NCBI GenBank assembly: GCA_930367215.1
Contig: OV884060.1
Location: 182,725,253 to 182,789,252 of the forward strand
Direction of reading: 5' to 3'
Length of the DNA: 64,000 nucleotides
From: Pollenia angustigena
Taxonomy: Eukaryota > Arthropoda > Insecta > Diptera > Polleniidae
Shown piece by piece: positions 48,991 through 59,469 of the stretch. Each line of letters opens with the position of its first letter. The first letter of the stretch is position 1. The translations under genes were made by a program, and so were the position numbers. Under the pieces are notes generated by a model that was not told the origin of the DNA, made no database searches, and saw only the letters and a list, made by a program, of their open reading frames with translations.

Positions 48991-50741
48991 TTAAAAATGA
49001 TTACTAGCCCTCTTACGTTTGTTCAACAAACTATCTGTTTCTCGTTTGAGAGACCAGCAATAATTTGCTATCATTCTTATGTGGCTCTTTCCATCAAAAC
49101 GCTTTTCCATTTGTAAAATTTCTTGGTGAAATCGTTCTCCCTGCTCGTCACTGAATTGACCAAGGTTTTCGGGAAAAAAATCTAAGTGTGCATGCAGAAA
49201 ATGAATTTTTATGGACATTCGACATCCCATTTCAGGATAAGACTCAAGAAATTCGTTTACCACTTCAACGTAGCTAGAACTTTTTTTGTTTCCCAAAAAG
49301 TTTTGACATAAGGAAATAAAACTATTCCATGCTCTGTTTTCTATATCAGTAAGCTTCATAGAAAAATTTTTACCAAGCATAATTTTTCGAATTTGCGGCC
49401 CAATAAAAATACCTAAAAATCAAAAATAACATCAAGTTAATATAACTGTATTTAAGAAAAAAGTGTTACGTACCTTCTTTTATTTTTCCTTCACTTATTT
49501 GTGGGAAAACAGATTTTAAATACAAAAAAGCATCGCCTTCTACATCCAGCCGCTTTACAAACTGTTTCATATAGCCCAACTTAAGGTGCAGTGGCGGTAG
49601 AATGATTTTATCTGATTGCACAAGAGGAATATTCTTAACGTTTTTCTGGCCTATTTTAAAAGATGTCCTTGCAGGCCAGTTTTTACGGCTGTATTGGTCA
49701 TCGCTACGACTGTCCCACTCGCAGAGATAGCAAGGAAACTTAGTATTACCTCCTTGCATTCCAAACAATATTGTCAGAACTTTTAAATCTGCAATAATTT
49801 GCCACTGATATTTTCTATAATTTATTAAATGCAGTATTTTTTCCATTGTAGCATATGACTCTTTCATTTTTGTAGCGTAAGCTATTGGCACTGATGGGAA
49901 TTCATTTTTATTGTGCAATAACACTGCCTTAAGGCCTTCAAAATATGTTTGTTAATTGTTAATTAAAAAGGAATCATTAATACCTACTTTTACTCGATCC
50001 GTCCATAAACAACCTCCAATCATTCGCTTCATGTTGGTGATTAAGGTAAAAAAACAACTCTTCTATATTTGAACAATACACAAGGTCATCACTACCGTCA
50101 CTGGTTTTAAAAATTTCCTCAAAACACGATTGGGGATTATCTCTTGGAAATGTAACTTTAAAGTCACTCTGTGTAATATTCCATTGTTTTAGTCGCGACC
50201 CTAAAACCTCTGTTTGTCTCCACGAAAGTTTTAAATCTCGCACAAGATCGCAAAAATCTGCATTTGTCACAAAATGTGGCTCAGCCGATTTTGGTAAATA
50301 TTCCATATCACATTCCTCGTTTTCATCTTCATCATCATTTTGTTTATGTGAAGTTGCATTACATTTAATTGCACTTAATACTGGCTTAGTTACAGTTAAC
50401 ACATTAGCATACTTAATGCTATCACGATTTTTATATTGATAACCAGTGATGTTTGTTTGGCAAAAATAACAGTCCTGTGGTTTATGGAATATTTGATGAT
50501 GCCAAATCATTGGGATAGATAATGGCTGGCTTATAAACTTTTCGGACTTAGTTTTCTTAAGCATACTGGAACAGCTTGTACAAATACTTTCGGGTTCATA
50601 CCATTTGCTAGAACTGTATGAGCAGTTAAAAACTTTATTGAAGGCATTTACCAAGGCTTTATTTTTCTTTAGATCGAAGCGATGTTTTTTGTCAGCGAAT
50701 AAACCGCAAACATAACAAAAATTATTACGCTTATCACACAC
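48991..50741 (-). CDS. DDE-type transposase of CAC-ended transposon, copy 1
   Basis: There are three exons on the minus strand: 50741-49988, 49935-49474 and 49412-48991. The introns of 52 bp (49987-49936, GTAGGT...TTGAAG) and 61 bp (49473-49413, GTACGT...TTTTAG) follow GT-AG. The spliced 545-residue frame has no stop. Visible parts are C-x2-C pairs at FCYVCG, SICTSCSSM and DCYFCQT (N-terminal zinc-binding region), an acidic linker, a helix SWRQTEVLGSRLKQWN, then likely catalytic residues. These are D247 in LFMDGSSKS, D301 in IIADLKVLTILFGMQGG followed by PCYLCEW, and E498 (or E495) in SDEQGERFHQ; the C-terminus is KRKRASNHF. Exons 2 and 3 have exactly the same length as in copy 2. Oddity: the homologous start codon is GTG here, directly after TTTCTGCA(G), so either the start is lost or splicing supplies an A to make ATG. 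Proteins of this look are commonly left uncharacterised in animal genomes (from memory). Confidence 0.82.
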
Positions 50742-51021
50742 TGCAGAAAAAATTAATCACAATTTAAAATTTGTTAAAGGATTACAAAAATTACAAACTT
50801 ACTTATTTTAATAAAATTAATATTAATATTACTTTACAAAAAAAAAAACACTTTAACACTTTCACGTTTAGTATTCAACTGAAATTTATTTTTTGGTAAA
50901 AAATAGGTAAAAAAAAAATAAGCGATATTTGCTTTTCTTTAATAGGAAAATTTGCGTGAACTACTGGTCATAAAATGTTTTTTAAAGAGGGACTTAATTG
51001 GTTACTGCCAATAAGCCGACC

Positions 51022-51187
51022 ACAGGTCATAAAATGTTTTGCAAATTTTTTAAATTACCAGGTAATAAATATTTCGCCATATTTATGGAAAATCCGTGTT
51101 TTATGACTTGTTTCTGCACGTGTCATTTTAGGCGAAATATTTATTACCTGGTAATTTAAAAAATTTACAAAACATTTTATGACCTGT
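51022..51187. mobile_element. Foldback MITE inside DDE element copy 1
   Basis: ACAGGTCATAAAATGTTTTG and the following ~35 bases through ACCAGGTAATAAATATTTCGCC are mirrored to GACCTGT at 51187, giving ~57-bp near-perfect arms. It lies between the transposase gene and the right terminal repeat, so it is younger than the host element. A related CTGGTCATAAAATGTTTT is at about 50963. No clear target duplication. Confidence 0.8.
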
Positions 51188-52358
51188 AGCCTCAGTCGGG
51201 TTTGGTGTGCCATTACATGCCACTGCTGCTATTATCCATGGATTTATGGCATTTTTAAGTTGATAAATTTGCTTGTATAGTTAATTGTTTTTTGTTTTTT
51301 ATTCATATGTTTTGCGCGGGGGGAGAAAATACTAAAAACAGGTGTTAATGAAAAGTTGAATAACTTATACAGTTTTCATCCGATTTGAAAAATTAAAACC
51401 ATTTTTTGTTAAAAACTAAATTTTCTTCATATGTTGGTTTAAATTTTTATAAGCTTTCATATTAAAATAAGCAATGAAAAGCTACTAAAATCAAAAAAGT
51501 TTATAATTTTTGTTTTTTTTGTAGATATTCTTAACAAAAACAATAGTTAAAAAATACAAATGTATCAATAAATGCACGTAATTTTAAAGCGTTATCAGTT
51601 TTCTTTCCAAACCCGTTAAAAAAATTAAAATCGGACAAAAACTGACCGAGTTACATGTCGATAAGTTGACGAACATCACTGAAAACGGTTTTTTTTAAAT
51701 AACTTCTGAATTTGAGGGTGTTTCTGAAATTTTTTGACACAATTTTTAATGTACTTAACAATACCAATAACCCACGCTAGGTGGTTTTCCAAGTTTTTTT
51801 ACACTGTAGCACCGTGTTATTATCGTCATTCCTTATTTTTACACTAATTACATTTGGATCATGGAGATAGTGCAAAATATCTGAACAAATGTTTCTCCTT
51901 TCTTTAATGCGTATAATTAGAGATTCTTTAAGTTCTTTACTTAGAAGTGTGTTTTGCGCACTTAGCTCATCTAACATAAATTTCATTGTTATGTATATCT
52001 GAAACATATAAATTAACGTCTTCTCGACATAGTGCTTCCACAGCAAGTTTTACTGGTTGCAATGATGCAATTATATTTTTAAGTAAACAACTTCATTTTC
52101 GCTGAAACTTAACTCAGTTTTAATGTCGATTAAACTTTTTCTTATTGCACTTTCAACTCCGCAGAATCTCTCTAGCATTGCACAAAGACTTTTCCATCTG
52201 GTTTTTGAATCTATGATCAATGACAGTTCTTTGTTAAATTCTTCCTTAATATGCTTCTGTAAATTGTCGTTCTTTGTAGGGGATCTGCGAAACAATACAA
52301 CAATTTTTCTAATTTTTGTTATTAAAGGACTCATTTCTTCATGTTGAACATCAATATA

Positions 52359-52407
52359 AGTGGGCTTTGAAGTAATTAATACGCTACTAATTACTTCAAA
52401 GCCCACT
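52359..52407. repeat. Perfect 20-bp-arm hairpin in hAT coding DNA
   Basis: AGTGGGCTTTGAAGTAATTA and its exact inverse TAATTACTTCAAAGCCCACT are separated by nine bases. It falls in the region coding VGFEVISSVLITSKPTYI of the hAT pseudogene and keeps the frame open. It may be a template-switch inverted duplication. Confidence 0.85.
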
Positions 52408-53063
52408 TCATCTTCTTCGGATATTCCTTCTTCACTTTCTAAATCGGTTTCTGTTTCATTCACAATACTTACTTCCTCTATATGAATATCGCTCATGCCT
52501 TTTTTTCGATATAAAACATTAATGACGGCTAGCTGAATACCGTGTGCTAAACACAATTGATGATTAGCATTAATCAACGAACCTACTTTCTTCATCACCG
52601 AAGCACCATCAATCGTAATTGAAACAATGTTGTCTAAAGTTAGTTTGAACTCATTTAACTTATTTTGCAACAGCGTAATACATTTATCAGCTGGCATCGA
52701 ACCATGTAATCTCACAAGACCCAATTCCAAAAGCGGTCATTTCCATGAACGTTTATGTTCATATATCGTTGATTCTTAACAGGCGTCCACTCGTCAAACG
52801 TCAAACTGAATACACTATTATTAGCTTTTCGTTTGGATAAATCTTCAACCACTTGTTTGCGAATTTTATCCCCATAGTCCATTACAATTTTTTTGATCGT
52901 ATGGGAAGATCTTGGTACTTCTTTATTATATTTAGCTTTAACTAGTACTCGGATATCGTAGGATGTTGCAACTCTATAAAACGGTATATTATCTTTTGCT
53001 GTCAAACGCGCAAGAACAGCTGGAAGTGAATCATCAACCTTTTTTATAAAGAAATTTGATATA

Positions 53064-54794
53064 TCAAAAAGTAATTTCAATTTTTGGGAATACAAAATTT
53101 TAATTTCAAAAGATTTTGTTATTCGTGCTTAATTCCCAGTTTTTATTCTTGATAAAAACACTTGAAATTTATTGTTGATGGGATAAGCTATTCCTATGCA
53201 TTTCACTGGTTGCTTAGGCCAGATCATCAGGAAACTTCATCCATAAAGATTTTAGACAAACTAAAGATATTAAACCAAATAAAACTGTTAAACGTATAAG
53301 ACTTATAGCAACAGTTTTACTTGTAACAATATCAAAGCTTGAACAAAATACATCAACAATAAAAAAGTGGGTTTATCTCGTCTTACACTCCCCACTACAA
53401 TTAGTTGAAATTCTCTCAACATTAATTGTAGTTGTAAGTAGGTTACGAAAAACAAAATAAAAAACAAACAACAACTTACAAAAGATGTTGTCAATTAAGT
53501 GTTTTTTTAGGCCGTGCACTTGCCTGTTTATTATCAAAAAGTAATTTCAATTTTTGGGAATACAAAATTTTAATTTCAAAAGATTTTGTTATTCGTGCTT
53601 AATTCCCAGTTTTTATTCTTGATAAAAACACTTGAAATTTATTGTTGATGGGATAAGCTATTCCTATGCATTTCACTGGTTGCTTAGGCCAGATCATCAG
53701 GAAACTTCATCCATAAAGATTTTAGACAAACTAAAGATATTAAACCAAATAAAACTGTTAAACGTATAAGACTTATAGCAACAGTTTTACTTGTAACAAT
53801 ATCAAAGCTTGAAAAACTGGGAATTAAGCACGAATAACAAAATCTTTTGAAATTAAAATTTTGTATTCCCAAAAATTGAAATTACTTTTTGATAATAAAC
53901 AGGCAAGTGCACGGCCTAAAAAAACACTTAATTGACAACATCTTTTGTAAGTTGTTGTTTGTTTTTTATTTTGTTTTTCGTAACCTACTTACAACTACAA
54001 TTAATGTTGAGAGAATTTCAACTAATTGTAGTGGGGAGTGTAAGACGAGATAAACCCACTTTTTTATTGTTGATGTATTTTGTTCAAGCTTTGATATTGT
54101 TACAAGTAAAACTGTTGCTATAAGTCTTATACGTTTAACAGTTTTATTTGGTTTAATATCTTTAGTTTGTCTAAAATCTTTATGGATGAAGTTTCCTGAT
54201 GATCTGGCCTAAGCAACCAGTGAAATGCATAGGAATAGCTTATCCCATCAACAATAAATTTCAAGTGTTTTTATCAAGAATAAAAACTGGGAATTAAGCA
54301 CGAATAACAAAATCTTTTGAAATTAAAATTTTGTATTCCCAAAAATTGAAATTACTTTTTGATAATAAACAGACAAGTGCACGGCCTAAAAAAACACTTA
54401 ATTGACAACATCTTTTGTAAGTTGTTGTTTGTTTTTTATTTTGTTTTTCGTAACCTACTTACAACTACAATTAATGTTGAGAGAATTTCAACTAATTGTA
54501 GTGGGGAGTGTAAGACGAGATAAACCCACTTTTTTATTGTTGATGTATTTTGTTCAAGCTTTGATATTGTTACAAGTAAAACTGTTGCTATAAGTCTTAT
54601 ACGTTTAACAGTTTTATTTGGTTTAATATCTTTAATTTGTCTAAAATCTTTATGGATGAAGTTTCCTGATGATCTGGCCTAAGCAACCAGTGAAATGCAT
54701 AGGAATAGCTTATCCCATCAACAATAAATTTCAAGTGTTTTTATCAAGAATAAAAACTGGGAATTAAGCACGAATAACAAAATCTTTTGAAATT
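53064..54794. repeat. Palindromic array of ~470-bp units inserted in hAT gene
   Basis: From 53064 one and a half units run in one direction; after about 53815 two more run in the other, nearly identical. A 63-codon frame recurs in each unit (53303-53494 minus, 53932-54123 and 54402-54593 plus), the last two 470 bp apart. Units contain AAGTTGTTGTTTGTTTTTTA and GTTGATGGGATAAGCTATTC. The array is bracketed by a 13-bp direct repeat, GAAATTTGATATA (53051-53063 and 54795-54807), possibly a target duplication. Part of the unit is related to family B near 32480-32590. Confidence 0.85.
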
Positions 54795-55148
54795 GAAATT
54801 TGATATACTTATTACTGTTTGTAGTGCTAGCGATGACTTTGTTTGTAATTTTACTAGATGATGCCATATCGCCCTCGTCATCTATTTTCTTCAATAGATT
54901 AATTTTATGTTGAGATTTAAGATGAGCATGCAAACCGCTAGTGCTACCACCAACACATTTAATCGGTTTCGCACAACTATTGCAGACGGCTTCAATCTTA
55001 TTTCTTTCTTTGAAATACATAGGTCCATATTTTGTTTTTAAATTACGAATTAATTAGTATTTTTTGTATTACCTTACCTTTATTAAATTTTATGAGACGT
55101 TCTATTATATTAAAAAAAAATTGTGATAGGTATGTTTATTATAAATTA

Positions 55149-58100
55149 CACGGTGCTACAAAATTTCCTTTTTTGCAAGCACTTTCAAAGTGACCTAGTG
55201 TATTTTAAAGGTCTAGATGAGTGTATTACAAAACCGGTTTTAAAAGTTTCAATATACCTCCAAATTCCCGAGTTATGGACCAAAGAAATTTTTTTGAGGC
55301 TGCTACTTTTAAACATTTATAACTTTTTTATTTATTAACCGATTTTTAAAATTCAAACGGTTTTGGAAAGCAAAAGAATTGTTATTTTTAAATATATATA
55401 CTTCTCAGACAATATTAGCACAAATATGAATAGATTTTTTCAATTATATGGAAAATTTTTAGTTTTTTTTAAACTTTTAAAATTTCTACGAGACTTTTTT
55501 CCGAATTTAGTTTAAAGGCAACAAATATATTAAAGACAGTATTTTTCTGAGTAAAATGAGACGTCATTTGTTAAAATCGGTTGAGAAATGAGGAAGTTAT
55601 AGTACCTTTGCGAACAAAAGAGTGGAAACCTGTTTCGATTAGATTAGCATGATTTAATAAAATAACTTTAATCTAATAAAACATAACGAATTATATATTT
55701 GTATCACCAATTTATACATGATTTTTTTTTAAAAATGTTTACTTAATCTTTTACGTTTAAAATACAAATCATCAGTTTCTCGCTTTAGTGACCAGCAGTA
55801 ATTAGCTAACATCCTGATTTGACTTTTTCCTTCAAATCTCTTTTCAATTGTTAATAACTCTTGATGGAAACGTTCGCCTTGTTCGTCACTTAATTGGCCT
55901 AGATTATTTGGAAAAAAATCTAAATGGGAATGCAGAAAATGTATTTTTAAAGACATTCTGCACCCCATTTCTTCGTAAGCATCCAGAAACTCACTAACAA
56001 CATGAACGTAGGCAGCGCTTCTCTTATTACCTAAAAAATTTTCCGACAATGACATGAAACTAATCCATGCTCTCTCTTCAACTGCATTTAACAATTTCGT
56101 AAAATTTTCATCAAGAAACATTTTTCGGATTTGTGGTCCAACAAAAATGCCTAGAAATAAAAATATAAAAAAAATTGTCAATGTCTCTTAAATGATTGAA
56201 AATAAAATACACCTTCTTTTATTTTGGCTTCACTTAGTCTCGGAAATAGAGACTTTAAGTACAAAAAAGCCTCACTCTCTTGGTCTAGTCGTTTCACAAA
56301 TTGTTTCATATATCCCAGCTTTAAATGTAATGGCGGCAAAATAATCTTCTCGGGCCGGACTAGTGGAATATTAATAACATTTTTTTCGCTTAGTTTAAAT
56401 GACTTTCTTGGTGGCCAGTCTTTACATTTATAATGGTCCTTTGCACGACTATTCCATTCACAAAGATAACAGGGATACTTAGTGAAACCTCCCTGCATTC
56501 CAAAAAGAATTGTTAATACTTTTAAATCAGAGATGATTTGCCACTGATGTTTGCTGTAATTAATTACGTTAAGAATTTTGTCTAATGTGGCATATGTTTC
56601 TTTCATATCAGTCGCATATGCTATGGGAACTGATGGTAACTCGTTTTCATTATGTAAAAGAACTGCTTTCAAACCTAGAAATTCGTGATTTTAAAATTGG
56701 CTATTAAAATAAAATATTGTTACTTATAAGAAACATACTTTTACATGAACCATCCAAGAATAGCCGCCAATCTTCTGAACGATGCTCGTGACTGAGGCAA
56801 ACAAATAACTCATCAACATCGGTGCAATAAACAAGATTATTATATTTATCATCATGTTTGAAAATTTGTTCGAATGACGCTAGTTGTATATTTTTTCTTC
56901 CAAAAGTACCTTGAAAATTACTTTCGCAGGCATTCCATTGTTTAAATCGTGAAGCCAAAGTTTCAGCTTGTCTCCAAGATAAACCTAAGTCTCGCACAAG
57001 ATCACGAAAATCTTCATTTGTAATTAAATGACGTTCGGAAGAGACTGCTTTCAAAGGCACATATGGTGTGTCATTTCCATCACCATCACAAATTTCATTA
57101 ATGGGCGAAGTAACACTTTCCACTTCTATCCTTTTTGTTTCTGCAACATCAATTTCTCTTAGAACTGGCTTACATACAGTTGATACATTAGGATATGGAA
57201 TGCGATCACGGGTTTTATAGCGATGACCAACAACATTTGTTTGGCAAAAGTAACACTCTTCTGGTTTATGAAAATGCTGACGGTGCCAAATCATTGGGAC
57301 TGAGAATATTGAACCCTGTTCACATTTTTTAGACATCCATTTTTTGAGTGTCGATGAGCATTTTGAGCAAACATATTGGGGTTCATACCAAGCACTCCTT
57401 ACGTACGACCGATTAAAATATAGATTATAAGCTTCTACCACAGCTTTATTTTTTACCAATTCGATACGATGTTTTTTGTCAACAAATAAGCCACAAATGT
57501 AACAAAAAAGATTACGCTTATTACACATTGTAAAGGTGGCCAAACTTCACTTAAGCACAATATTATTGAAAAAAAATACTTTAATTTAAAAAAACCAGTT
57601 TCTTCTAATTCGACTTTAAAAACACTAACTAAAAAACAGAAGTTTTGCAATTATCAAAAAAACTAACGGTATTTTTAAAAAGTACTTTCAATAATGTTTA
57701 TTTTAGTGATGGGTCCGTGAGGGGATATTGACTCACACTCACTCACATCAAGAGAAAAATTTTTTTAGTTTTTTTGTACCTATTAATTCAAATTTACTTG
57801 TTTAAAATGAGCGATTTGTATTGTATTTACAAAAGAAAAAAAATAGTATTTTTTTAGGAATTTTAATTGTTTTTTTGTTATAATAGCTCCTCATAAAAAG
57901 TACTATAACTTCCTCATTTCTCAACCGATTTTAACAAATGACGTCTCATTTTACTCAGAAAAATACTGTCTTTAATATATTTGTTGCCTTTAAACTAAAT
58001 TCGGAAAAAAGTCTCGTAGAAATTTTAAAAGTTTAAAAAAAACTAAAAATTTTCCATATAATTGAAAAAATCTATTCATATTTGTGCTAATATTGTCTGA

Positions 58101-58346
58101 GAAGTATATATATTTAAAAATAACAATTCTTTTGCTTTCCAAAACCGTTTGAATTTAAAAAATCGGTTAATAAATAAAAAAGTTATAAATGTTTAAAAGT
58201 AGCAGCCTCAAAAAAATTTCTTTGGTGCATAACTCGGGAATTTGGAGGTATATTGAAACTTTTAAGCCCGGATTCGTAACATGCTCACCAACACCTTTAA
58301 CGCACACTAGGTCATTTCAGAAGTGCTTTTCGAGTGTAGCACAGTG
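55149..58346 (-). mobile_element. DDE transposon, copy 2 (CAC-ended, TTA duplication)
   Basis: It starts CACGGTGCTACA and ends TGTAGCACAGTG. TTA flanks both sides (55146-55148 and 58347-58349). The terminal repeats are ~455 bp: the outer ~90-110 bp differ at many sites, while the inner ~365 bp (55241-55605 and 57900-58265) are almost identical. The centre holds one intact three-exon gene. It lies just upstream of the BED-finger piece of the hAT pseudogene, possibly inside the 5' part of that element. Confidence 0.88.
55729..57543 (-). CDS. DDE-type transposase of CAC-ended transposon, copy 2
   Basis: Exons are 57543-56739, 56674-56213 and 56150-55729 (805, 462 and 422 nt), with GT-AG introns of 64 and 62 bp (GTATGT...TTCTAG; GTGTAT...TTCTAG). 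The spliced frame is 562 residues without a stop. It starts MATFTMCNKRN; Met6 (57528) matches the start position of copy 1 and may be the real start. N-terminal cysteine pairs are FCYICG, YVCSKCSS and ECYFCQT, then an SWRQAETLASRFKQWN helix. Probable catalytic residues are D264 (LFLDGSCKS), D318 (IISDLKVLTILFGMQGG, with C337 and C340 in YPCYLCEW) and E515 or E512 (LSDEQGERFHQ). D-D spacing (54) and D-E spacing (197) are identical to copy 1. The basic C-terminus KRKRLSKHF may aid nuclear entry. Role inferred: cut-and-paste transposition of the flanking element. It looks potentially active, but expression is unknown. Confidence 0.87.
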
Positions 58347-58349
58347 TTA

Positions 58350-59469
58350 TTACTCCAACAATTTATGTATTTCAATTATAACAGTTAAAATTGTTCAACA
58401 TTTTGCAATTCCATGAAAAAGCAGCAGCAAAATTAACACACTGTTTTTGAAAAGTAACCTTTTAATGGACACTGGCTTTTTCCAACTATTGCTTTTTTAA
58501 CAATAGAAAAATTTCTTATTTGATGGAACTCAAAAAGCAACGGCAATCACTTTTATGTTGTAGGAAGAAATATGTAGGAAAAATAATGAAACAAACAGCT
58601 TCTGTCAAACAGCCGCCAAATTAAAAACTAATGCATGCTATAAGCCGCAAAATTGGAAATAAAAGCAGCGCAAAAGGTTGTTGAAAGGCATATGATTGCG
58701 AAAAAAATACTCGACGACGACAAGTGATATTTTTCATGCAAAACAAACACAACAAGAATTTGTTTTTGTTTTCTATACAATAAAAAATCTAACAGACACT
58801 TTCTAAAAATATTTTAGAAAAACAAAATACACACACACACACATTTTGTGCTGTAGTCATGCAAACTGTCATGCAACAACAACATTACTGAAGAAAGGTA
58901 AAAAATTTATTTTTCCTCACCACCATGAAAAAAACCATGTTGCTTGTACACTGATCAGTATTTTATCGTTGTAATCTGCCTTTTTGCAGAGCTAATAGCT
59001 CTGCTCAGACTGCTTTTAGCACACACTTCAGCTGCTTTTCATTTTATTTAATCGGCTTTTTGTTATTACCAGCCAGAGAAGAATTTTTGTTCTTTGAATT
59101 TTAGTTTTTTTTTCGGTTTGTCTTTTTTAACTAGCTCTTCTTTTAGGAAAAAGTAAAAAAACAAAAGGCGAAATAATTTTTTTTTTAGCTTTTGCTTTTG
59201 AGGTGGTTGCCCATTTTTGTCGCTGGCTGGTAAAAAAGCAATTGTCAAAAAATAAAAATATACAAAATAGGACATTTGCTTTTTTGCACAAACGAAAAAC
59301 AAAACATTGGCTATTCAAAAAAAAATTAAAAATTTCAAAAGCAGTGGCAAAAGCAAAAATAAAAAGCATCCAGCTGATGGGTGCTTTTAAACTCTGTACA
59401 CAACACACAACAAGAAACCAAAATTTGTTTAATTTTTACGTAGGTGCGAGTAAGAGAAAGAAATTTTTT
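58350..59469. other. Unassigned DNA with poly-A/T and (AC)n
   Basis: A short (AC)n run lies near 58830-58845. Lys/Phe-rich overlapping frames on both strands near 59066-59520 reflect A/T runs. No gene is recognised. Confidence 0.5.

Larger units (their letters stand above)
48467..51816 (-). mobile_element. DDE transposon, copy 1 (CAC-ended, TTA duplication)
   Basis: It starts CACACTGCTACA and ends TGTAGCACCGTG. TTA flanks both sides (48464-48466 and 51817-51819). Beyond the 12-bp ends, ~450-bp diverged subterminal repeats share GACCTAG, ACACCCTCAAA and a CCGATTTTAA...TTTGGAAAG block with each other and with the copy at 55149-58346. The 3,350-bp unit holds one three-exon gene and a small MITE (51022-51187). 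It is inserted in the hAT transposase gene: joining its flanks with a single TTA gives ...NDDNNYEIFNKTATPLIIKK in frame. Superfamily: the CAC ends and 3-bp duplication suggest a CMC/Chapaev-type relationship, but TTA is also PIF/Harbinger-like, so this is unresolved. Confidence 0.88.
48131..55020 (-). pseudogene. hAT transposase with BED zinc finger (dead)
   Basis: Pieces in order on the minus strand: a BED finger (55020-54808: YFKERNKIEAVCNSCAKPIK, then GLHAHLKSQH, the C-x2-C...H-x4-H ligands); the N-terminal/catalytic piece (53062-52724: DDSLPAVLARLTAKDNIPF, then SLTFDEWTPVKNQRYMNI); the D-C-x2-H piece (52730-52083: SITIDGASVMKKVGSL, NHQLCLAHGIQLAV, SKTRWKSL). Next are a short piece with PVKLAVEALCREDVNLYVSD and FMLDELSAQN (to 51817), and beyond the inserted element a Ser/Glu-rich tail plus, after a stop at 48200-48202, IIKREMEFFQEQNIRG. 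Frame breaks near 52725, 52080 and 52010 inactivate it. The C-terminal dimerisation block is not seen. The 20-bp hairpin at 52359-52407 lies in its acidic linker. Confidence 0.85.
47880..55145 (-). mobile_element. hAT (BED-type) transposon remnant, split by younger insertions
   Basis: The left boundary TAGGGCTTGCAAATTTACCG with ACCGGTAATT repeats just inside is a hAT-like terminus. The minus-strand coding remnants of a BED-type hAT transposase run from 55020 down to about 48131. The matching right terminus (expected inverse of GGGCTTGCAAAT) is not found up to 55145 or just after 58350, so the 5' end is lost. It hosts the DDE element 48467-51816 and the palindromic array 53064-54794. Confidence 0.75.

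Noticed and set aside
53303..54593. Identical 63-codon frame present three times
   Set aside because: All three lie in the same ~470-bp amplified unit and start in repeat DNA; there is no sign of selection on the protein.
58350..58450. Search for the missing right end of the hAT element after DDE copy 2
   Set aside because: No inverse of the left terminus (GGGCTTGCAAATTTACC) is seen there or just before 55149, so the hAT right boundary stays undefined.
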